Assembly: GCA_025352585.1 (NCBI GenBank)
Contig: JANXTD010000881.1
Span: forward strand, 1 to 11,838
Reading direction: 5' to 3'
Source of the DNA: Fimbriiglobus sp.
GTDB lineage: Bacteria > Planctomycetota > Planctomycetia > Gemmatales > Gemmataceae
DNA length: 11,838 nucleotides
The stretch's first letter is position 1. The number at the start of each line of letters is the position of its first letter. The position numbers were made by a program, and so were the translations under genes. Shown piece after piece: positions 5,700 to 11,838 of this stretch. Below the pieces are notes generated by a model. It had not been told where the DNA came from, did not search any database, and saw only the letters and a program-made list of their open reading frames with translations.

Positions 5700-8600
5700 A
5701 TGCCGTCGCGCCGCCCCAACCGCAGTGACCGCAGCCGCCGCGTCCGCCCGCTCCGCGTGGAGCAACTGGAGCCGCGGATCACGCCCACCGGCGGGCTGGC
5801 GAGTACGGCGCTGCCGGACGCCACGGGGGTGCAACTCCACCTCGCCGGCGGCGAGACGGTCGAGTTCCACGGCCGCCGCGCCTCGGACATCGCCGCCGTC
5901 ACCGCGTTCTTCGGCGCGGCGGACGGCGCGGCCGCCCCGGTCGCCGTCGAGGGCAGTTTCGCGGCCGGCGGCGAGACAGTCACCGGGTCGTTCGGCCTCA
6001 CCGAGCGCGGGCCGGCCGCCGGGGTCAGTGTCGCGGCGGCCGGCGCGAGCGTGAGCCTGGGCGGCGGCAAACTCGGCGTCACCCTGGCCGGCGCGACCGG
6101 GGCCTTCGCGTTCGTCGCCAGCGGGGTCGCGGGGACCGTCTCGGCGAGCAGCGCCGCCGTCGGGGCCGGCCCGACGGTGTTCGGCCTGCCGGGGCTCGTC
6201 GCGTCCAGCGTCGGCCTCCGCTACGACCTGAACACCACGGGGGCGGCCCAGACCTTCGCCCTCGCCGGGCCGGCCGGGCCGGTCGCGGTGTCGTTCCCCG
6301 ACGCCGCCGACGTGGTCCGCTTCCAGGGGCCGGCCGCCTTCGCCGTGAGCAGCGCCAAGGGGTCGGGGCTGACCGTCGCGGCGACGTTCACGGCCACCGA
6401 ACTCCCCGGCGGCGGCCTCGACCTCGCGGCCAGCGCGGTGACCATCGGCATCTCGGCCGGCACCCGCCGCGTCTTCGACATCGTCGGCGACGCGGCCGAC
6501 TTCCGACTCGCGCTCGCCAACGACGGCACGACCAGTTTCACACTCGCCGCCCCGGAGACGTTCGCGCCGACCGGGTTCAACCTGCTGCCGGAGAGTACCG
6601 GCCTGCCGCCGCTGCCGAAGGCGACGGTCGAGTCGGTCCACCTCGGCCCGCTGACGATGACGAACCTGTCGCTGACGCTGCCGCAGATCGGCCTGGTCGG
6701 GTCGCAACTGAGCGTCGGCGTCGGCCTCAAGGCGGAGACGGCCGGGCTGACCTTCGGCCAGTCGGCCCCCGAGGGGACCAGCCCGCCGGCCGGGGGCGAG
6801 GGTAAGTCGATCGCGGCGACCGCCACCAACGTCGTCGGCACCTTCACCCTGGGCAGCGCCGTCGATCCGGCGACGGGCCTGGCCGGCGACACGACCACTT
6901 CGGGAGGCTTCAGCCTCGGCTTCGACACCTTCGACGTGGAGGTGCCCGACCTCTTCAAGGCGTCGGCGGAGAAGGGCGTCCTCGCCTACAACAGCGGCCT
7001 CGCCGCCGGGCAGACGCTATTCACCGCGTCGAAGGTCGCCATCGACGCCCCCAAGCTCAAGCTCGCCGGCGAGTTCAACGCCACCGACAACAGCCCCGCG
7101 CTCGAGATCCGCGACAACGGCTTCGCCTTCGGCGACGGCAAGCTCACCGTCGCCAAGACCTTCAGCCTGTCGAGCCTCGTGACCGTCACCAACCCGTACT
7201 TCCAGGTGACCGACTTCTCGTACACCCAGGGCCAGCCGGTACAGTTGGGCGGGGTCGCCGTCGGGGCGTCCGAGTTCACCATCTCCAAGGCGGGCAAGGC
7301 CTTCTCGCTGCAGGTCGAGAACCCCGCGCTCGCCGTCAGCCTCGACGGCCTGAGCCGCGTCACCGGCTTCACCTTCTCCGCCGACTCCCTGTCCGCGTCG
7401 CTCGGCACCTACCTGACCGTCGGGGCCACCAACTTCACCGTCAACCCGCTGGCCACCGGCACCGACCCGGTGCTGAGCGTCAACGGCACCGCCACGGCCC
7501 ACGTCGTCGCCGGCAAGCTCGACGTGGCGGGTTCGATCACCAAGTTCGCGGTCCTGGCCGACGGCCGCTTCCAGACCAAGCCGGGCTTCGGCGTCTCCTT
7601 CGACACCAGCAAGCTCGCGTCGAGCCTCTTCGGCGTGCCGAGTTTCCTGCCGGTCGCGCTCACGTCGCTGGGGCTGACCTGGCCCGACTTCGCCGGCACC
7701 CCCGGCGACTTCGTCGTCAGCGTCTCGGGCAGCGTGGACGCCAAGCTCGGCGGCGTGATCGCCGTCTCCGGATCGGTGACCGACCTGCAAGTCCAGCCGT
7801 CGCGCCTGGCCGCCGGCCGGTCCCCGATCGTCGGCATCGGCGGCTTCTCGATCTCCGCGAGCGGCACCGTCGGCGGCGCGGGGCTGACCGGCGCACTCAT
7901 TTTGGGCGTCGTCAAGTTCGACGCCGACGGCGTCCGGCTCGACGACTCCGCGACCGACTACGCCGACACGACGATGTTCGTCGGCATTAAGGCCGGCTTC
8001 AGCATTCCGGGCGTCGCCGGGCTGACGGTCAAGTTCGCCTTCACCGAGTCGGGGCCACTCTCGGCGTACCTCAGCTCGGAGGGCGGCATCCTGATCGAGC
8101 CGATCAGCGGCCTCTCGCTGGGCAACTTCCGCGGCGGCATCACCTTCAACGCCAAGCCGCTGGCCACGCCGACCGACCCCGACCAGCTCGACCAGCCGGA
8201 CTACCAGCCGACGACCTCGCTGACCGACCCGCAGTGGCGGCTCCAAACCGAGCAGCAGGTCGCCAACATCGCCGCCGGCAGCACCGGCTACCTGTTCAGC
8301 CTCAAGACCGGGGCCGCCGACGCCGCGACCGCCCTGGACGCCGGCACCGTCACCCCGGAACTCGACGCCGCGTTCACGGCCGCCGGCAAGGTCGTCTCCC
8401 GCGTCGGTGCGTCGGCCACCGTGACGGCTACGGTCCCCGGAAGCGTCTGGGAGTTGTCGTTCCGCGGTAGCCAGTACGTGGTCCGTCAGGTGACGGCCGA
8501 CGACGGTACGGTCAGTCTGCGGGCGTTCGGCCTACTGTTCGCCCCGTTGATTTCCAGTTTTGCGACGGACCTCGCCGGCGGGAAGGTCACCGCGGCCCTG

Positions 8601-11600
8601 GCGGCGGCGTTCTCGGCCGGCGGCTACTCGATCGGCACCTCGGACACGGTCACGGTCGCCACGGCCGGCTCGGTCTGGAGCATCAAGGACGGCCTGCACA
8701 CGTACAACCTGCGGCTCTACGGCGGCACCATCGTCGTCACCGGCGGCGGCGGGGCGTTGGGCGGGCCGGGCACCGTGTTCCGCATCGAGGCGGGGGCCGA
8801 CCTCTACAGCACCTACGCGTCCGCCAACGCCATCCGCGGCGGCGTCGATTTGATCGTCACCACCGACGGCAAGTTCCTGATCTCCGGCACGATCACCCTC
8901 GGCGACAGCGTCAGCCTCAACGCCAAGCTGTTCGCCGACCTCAGCACGGTGAACCAGGCCGACCCCACCGCCCCGGTGACCTTCGTGTTCAAGGGCGCGC
9001 TGCCCGCCCCGACGGCCGGCTCGGCGGTCAGCGCCCCGCCGCTGGTCACCGTCAAGGGGCTGATGACCTTCGCCTTCTACGACACGGCCGGCAACCTGAT
9101 GAACCCGCGTGTCGGCGGCCCCAAGCCGGCGGCGTTCGAGTTCGTCATCAACGGCCAGGCGACCGTCGGGGCCACGTCGTTCGCCAGCCTCGTCGTCGGC
9201 GGCAGCCTGGGGCCGAACGGCAAGTACGCCGAGCTGAAGCTGCGCGTGGACATCCCGCCGCAGGGCCAAAGTGGCCTCGGCAAGCTGACGATCGACGTGT
9301 CGGGCAGCTTGTCGGTCGAGGGGGTCATCAAGGCCGGCGACCTCGTCAGCGGGGCCGGCCGGCTGGTGCTCGAGCAGCACGGCAGCGGTGCCCCCACGGT
9401 GTACGGGGCGCTCGAGATCAACTTCACGACGAACAGCCCCGGCCTGAGCTTCCTGCGCGACGCCGGGCTGAGCGCCGACGCCGACCTGCTCATCGGCTTC
9501 AACAGCACCGGCGACTACGTCAGCGTGCCGCTGTCGCTGCCGGGCCGCGACCCGGTGACGGTCCTACTCCAGCCGCAAACGCTGCTGCTGGAGGCCCAGG
9601 GGTCGCTGACCTTCCACAACTCGGCGAGCGTCGCCGGCACCAAGTTCGGCGCGGACATCGACATCCTCGGGGCCTTCTCGGCGGTGATCGGCTCCGACCC
9701 GAGCGGCGGCCTCCAGGCCAACCTCTTCGTCGCCGGCACCATCGGCATCCGCGTGACGCTGGGCCAGCCGCTGAACCTGTTCACGCTCAACGGCGTCGGC
9801 CTGATCGCGCTACAGCACGTCGGCGAGGGGCTGACGCCCATTATTGCCGGCCGGCTGGACCTGATCGGCGCGTACGGCGTGCCGGGGGTTCTCGACGTCA
9901 CGGGGTCGGCCGAGTTGCTGTTCAACTCGACCGGCAAGGAGTTCACCTACGTCGTGCCGGACCGGCTCCAGGCCCGGCTCGTGGCGATCCAGGCGGCGTC
10001 GGCGAAGAACGCGCCGGCGCTGGACTTCTCGAAGCTGCACGCCTTCGTGACCCTGCCGGGCGGGGCGCAGGCGGTCGTCGTGCCGGCCGCACCGCCGACG
10101 CTGGCGGGGGCGACGCCGTTCGCCGCCGGGCCGTACTTCTTCGTCGCCCTCGGCGACCTGACCCCCGTGAACCAGGGCGGGCTGGGGCCGGTCACGGTCA
10201 CGCTGCTCAACGCCGTGAAGCTGGAGGGGGCGTTCCAGATCACCGTCGGCTCGTCCGGCTTCGAGCTGCGCGCCGACGCCCAGGCGTCGATCGCCCTGCC
10301 CGGCGCGTCGAACCTGTTCCACGCGCACGCGGCCGGGTTCGTCCGCGTCACCTCGGCCGGGCTGGTCGGGGCGATCTCCATCGACGCCGGGCTGAACCTG
10401 AGCGTCCCCGGCCTGGCCGCCGACGCCAAGCTCAAGGCGCTCATCGGCGTCAACACCACCGGCACCGCCGACGGCAGCTTCGCCTTCGACGGCAAGGCGA
10501 TCACGCTGCCGGCGCAGTCGGCCCAGGTGTTCCTGGCCGGCTCGATCACCCTCGGCGGCTTCGCGCTCGACGGCTCGTTCCGGGTCACCGTCGGCGCGCA
10601 GGCGATCACCCTGGCGGCCGACGCCCACCTCACCCTGTTCAACCAGTCGGTGTTCACGGTCACGGCCACCGCGGCGATTTACTACAACCAGGCCAACAGC
10701 AACAACAACGGCCTGGTGCTGGCCGCGACGGTCGGCTTCGGCGGGACCAACGGGTCGTTCGGCGTGAAAGGGATTTTCACCGCCGGGGCCAACCTCGAAC
10801 TCGACCTCGACACGCGGCCGGCGTCGTTCCTGGCCAAGGTCGCCGTCACCAACGCCCGCCTCAGCTTGCTCGACGCGATCACCTTCACCGGCAGCGGCTC
10901 GATCACGATCTCGGACGCCGGGTTCCGGGTGTCGGGGTCGTTCACCGCCAACCTCTTCGACGTGGCGACCGTCTCGGCCAACGGCTACTTCGACAGCGAC
11001 GGCACCTTCAGCGTCCACCTGTCCGGGGGAATCGACCTCGGCACCAACGACTTCGGCATCCAGGCCGGGTTCAGCCTCGACGCCAGCTACCAGCCGGGGG
11101 TCTTTGGCACCAACGTGCTCAAGTTCAGCGGCTCCGGCTACGGCCGCCTGCGGGCCTTCGGCGTGACGATCGTCGGCGGCAACGTCGGCATCCGCTACGA
11201 CGGCGACACCGGCAAGATCACCGCCGACGCCAGCGTCACCGTCGCGGGGATCGACTTCGGCACCATCCACCTGACCCTCGGCTACCTGAAGATCGACGAC
11301 GGCAGCATCCCCATCCTCGGCACGCTCGTCGGCAACACCTTGGTGCTGAACTCCGGCGGTAACGACGACGAGGCGTTCCTGGTGGACGCGATCGGCCCAG
11401 GGGCGACGACCGGCGAGCACGTCCGGGTGCGGGCCTTCGGCACCACGGCGACCTTCGACAACGTCACCTTCATCACGGCCGGCTTCGGCGACGGCACCGA
11501 CGAGTTGCGATTGCAGTCGCACCTCGGCACCTTCCGCGGCATGAAGGTCCAGGCGGTCGGCGGCCGCGGCAGCGCCACCTTCCTCAACTCCTCCTCCGCC

Positions 11601-11838
11601 GTGGCGACCTTCACCGGCGGCGGCAACTCCTCGGTGCTCTCCAGCGACAACGCGCTCGACACCCTCACCGCCGGCGCGGGCGACACGACCCTGTCGGGTG
11701 GCGCGACCCAGGTCGGCGGGGCGGGCCGCGACCGCTTCGTCTGGAACCTCGGCACCCCGGCCCCGACGGTCACAGGCGGCACCACCGCCGACACCCTGGT
11801 CGTGGCCGGCACCAGCGCCGCCGAGTCCTACGCCGTTG
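5700..11838 (+). CDS. Giant beta-rich repeat surface/secreted-type protein, C-terminus beyond window
   Basis: The frame is open from ATG 5700 to the right edge, 2046 codons without a stop. The first 25 residues are strongly basic and then give VEQLEPRITPTGG, like the LEPR/LEDR leaders on large planctomycete extracellular proteins; no classical hydrophobic signal peptide is visible. The rest is low in Cys, rich in Gly, Ala, Thr, Val, Ser and Asp, and alternates polar and hydrophobic residues, as in long beta-strand or beta-solenoid adhesins. Internal repeats are visible: residues about 882-931 against 961-1007 (shared GSVW core), and about 1508-1533 against 1623-1648 (LxGxFxxTVG...LxADA pattern). 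The visible end (about 1989-2015) has AGAGDTTLSGG and GGAGRDRFVW, like degenerate RTX calcium-binding nonapeptides. No enzyme domain was recognised. A structural, adhesive or cell-surface role is inferred. The gene follows the ECF sigma gene and carries the motif shared with the kinase promoter. The start lacks a clear Shine-Dalgarno; an in-frame GTG at 5646 is an unlikely alternative. Confidence 0.85.
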   Translation, partial: MPSRRPNRSDRSRRVRPLRVEQLEPRITPTGGLASTALPDATGVQLHLAGGETVEFHGRRASDIAAVTAFFGAADGAAAPVAVEGSFAAGGETVTGSFGLTERGPAAGVSVAAAGASVSLGGGKLGVTLAGATGAFAFVASGVAGTVSASSAAVGAGPTVFGLPGLVASSVGLRYDLNTTGAAQTFALAGPAGPVAVSFPDAADVVRFQGPAAFAVSSAKGSGLTVAATFTATELPGGGLDLAASAVTIGISAGTRRVFDIVGDAADFRLALANDGTTSFTLAAPETFAPTGFNLLPESTGLPPLPKATVESVHLGPLTMTNLSLTLPQIGLVGSQLSVGVGLKAETAGLTFGQSAPEGTSPPAGGEGKSIAATATNVVGTFTLGSAVDPATGLAGDTTTSGGFSLGFDTFDVEVPDLFKASAEKGVLAYNSGLAAGQTLFTASKVAIDAPKLKLAGEFNATDNSPALEIRDNGFAFGDGKLTVAKTFSLSSLVTVTNPYFQVTDFSYTQGQPVQLGGVAVGASEFTISKAGKAFSLQVENPALAVSLDGLSRVTGFTFSADSLSASLGTYLTVGATNFTVNPLATGTDPVLSVNGTATAHVVAGKLDVAGSITKFAVLADGRFQTKPGFGVSFDTSKLASSLFGVPSFLPVALTSLGLTWPDFAGTPGDFVVSVSGSVDAKLGGVIAVSGSVTDLQVQPSRLAAGRSPIVGIGGFSISASGTVGGAGLTGALILGVVKFDADGVRLDDSATDYADTTMFVGIKAGFSIPGVAGLTVKFAFTESGPLSAYLSSEGGILIEPISGLSLGNFRGGITFNAKPLATPTDPDQLDQPDYQPTTSLTDPQWRLQTEQQVANIAAGSTGYLFSLKTGAADAATALDAGTVTPELDAAFTAAGKVVSRVGASATVTATVPGSVWELSFRGSQYVVRQVTADDGTVSLRAFGLLFAPLISSFATDLAGGKVTAALAAAFSAGGYSIGTSDTVTVATAGSVWSIKDGLHTYNLRLYGGTIVVTGGGGALGGPGTVFRIEAGADLYSTYASANAIRGGVDLIVTTDGKFLISGTITLGDSVSLNAKLFADLSTVNQADPTAPVTFVFKGALPAPTAGSAVSAPPLVTVKGLMTFAFYDTAGNLMNPRVGGPKPAAFEFVINGQATVGATSFASLVVGGSLGPNGKYAELKLRVDIPPQGQSGLGKLTIDVSGSLSVEGVIKAGDLVSGAGRLVLEQHGSGAPTVYGALEINFTTNSPGLSFLRDAGLSADADLLIGFNSTGDYVSVPLSLPGRDPVTVLLQPQTLLLEAQGSLTFHNSASVAGTKFGADIDILGAFSAVIGSDPSGGLQANLFVAGTIGIRVTLGQPLNLFTLNGVGLIALQHVGEGLTPIIAGRLDLIGAYGVPGVLDVTGSAELLFNSTGKEFTYVVPDRLQARLVAIQAASAKNAPALDFSKLHAFVTLPGGAQAVVVPAAPPTLAGATPFAAGPYFFVALGDLTPVNQGGLGPVTVTLLNAVKLEGAFQITVGSSGFELRADAQASIALPGASNLFHAHAAGFVRVTSAGLVGAISIDAGLNLSVPGLAADAKLKALIGVNTTGTADGSFAFDGKAITLPAQSAQVFLAGSITLGGFALDGSFRVTVGAQAITLAADAHLTLFNQSVFTVTATAAIYYNQANSNNNGLVLAATVGFGGTNGSFGVKGIFTAGANLELDLDTRPASFLAKVAVTNARLSLLDAITFTGSGSITISDAGFRVSGSFTANLFDVATVSANGYFDSDGTFSVHLSGGIDLGTNDFGIQAGFSLDASYQPGVFGTNVLKFSGSGYGRLRAFGVTIVGGNVGIRYDGDTGKITADASVTVAGIDFGTIHLTLGYLKIDDGSIPILGTLVGNTLVLNSGGNDDEAFLVDAIGPGATTGEHVRVRAFGTTATFDNVTFITAGFGDGTDELRLQSHLGTFRGMKVQAVGGRGSATFLNSSSAVATFTGGGNSSVLSSDNALDTLTAGAGDTTLSGGATQVGGAGRDRFVWNLGTPAPTVTGGTTADTLVVAGTSAAESYAV
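8343..8720 (+). repeat. Diverged internal protein duplication within the giant gene (two ~48-aa units)
   Basis: Unit A (8343-8492, residues 882-931) begins GTVTPELDAAFTAAG and unit B (8580-8720, residues 961-1007) begins GKVTAALAAAFSAGG. Both then carry TVT followed by GSVW and an aromatic segment (GSQYVVRQV and LHTYNLRLY). The similarity is at protein level and the DNA has diverged, which suggests an old duplication of a beta module. Confidence 0.55.
10221..10643 (+). repeat. Recurring module near the C-terminal part of the giant protein (about 115-aa spacing)
   Basis: Residues 1508-1533 (LEGAFQITVGSSGFELRADA at the start) and 1623-1648 (LDGSFRVTVGAQAITLAADA at the start) share L-G-F-TVG-L-ADA spacing. 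The following segments also have similar alternating hydrophobic patterns. This suggests tandem beta modules of roughly 115 residues; other copies may be too diverged to recognise by eye. Confidence 0.45.

Noticed and set aside
4962..6707. 581-codon minus-strand open frame across the sigma gene and the start of the giant gene
   Set aside because: It is antisense to a clear ECF sigma factor, crosses an intergenic region, and its translation is low complexity.
10686..10712. AAC/AGC-rich stretch encoding an Asn/Ser run as a microsatellite
   Set aside because: It is only about nine codons and fits a surface loop in the giant protein; there are no perfect tandem units long enough to call a repeat.
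9810..11522. 570-codon antisense open frame, with others at 7017-8246 and 8532-9380
   Set aside because: These mirror the giant gene and have the Val/Glu/Asp/Arg-rich composition of antisense frames in GC-rich DNA. They have no recognisable domain.

Overview
The window is very GC-rich with few intergenic gaps, and its gene content points strongly to a planctomycete, most likely of the Gemmataceae. The pointers are a secreted cytochrome-type protein with planctomycete PSCyt1 and DUF1549 architecture, an ECF sigma factor gene divergent from a membrane Ser/Thr kinase with TPR repeats, and a giant secreted-type protein with an 'LExR'-like basic leader. No tRNA, rRNA, CRISPR array or insertion sequence was seen.

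Layout: (i) 1-1200, minus strand: N-terminal 400 codons of a two-haem-motif PSCyt1/DUF1549 protein that runs off the left edge. (ii) 1201-1553: a divergent intergenic region with no convincing gene. (iii) 1554-2405, plus strand: a secreted alpha/beta hydrolase starting at GTG. (iv) 2446-4893, minus strand: an 815-aa kinase with an N-terminal zinc-finger-like motif, a kinase core, one membrane segment and a TPR-like C-terminal half, convergent with the hydrolase. (v) 4894-4976: a short divergent promoter region. (vi) 4977-5588, plus strand: a 203-aa ECF sigma factor. (vii) 5589-5699: an intergenic region. (viii) 5700 to the right edge, plus strand: at least 2046 codons of a giant beta-rich repeat protein that continues beyond the window.

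The most notable observation is a 17-base element, 16/17 identical in its two copies, found upstream of both the kinase gene and the giant-protein gene. Both copies point in the reading direction of the gene they precede, and each is followed 13-15 bases after its GTGTCACAC core by GTATG. The two copies therefore flank the sigma gene as an inverted pair. I infer that this is a promoter element, plausibly the one read by the encoded ECF factor. That would make sigma factor, kinase and giant surface protein one regulatory module: the kinase (perhaps also a zinc-binding anti-sigma-like partner) senses a signal, the sigma factor switches on kinase and giant protein, and the giant protein is the exported output. 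This wiring is inference; the sequence directly shows the gene order and the shared motif.
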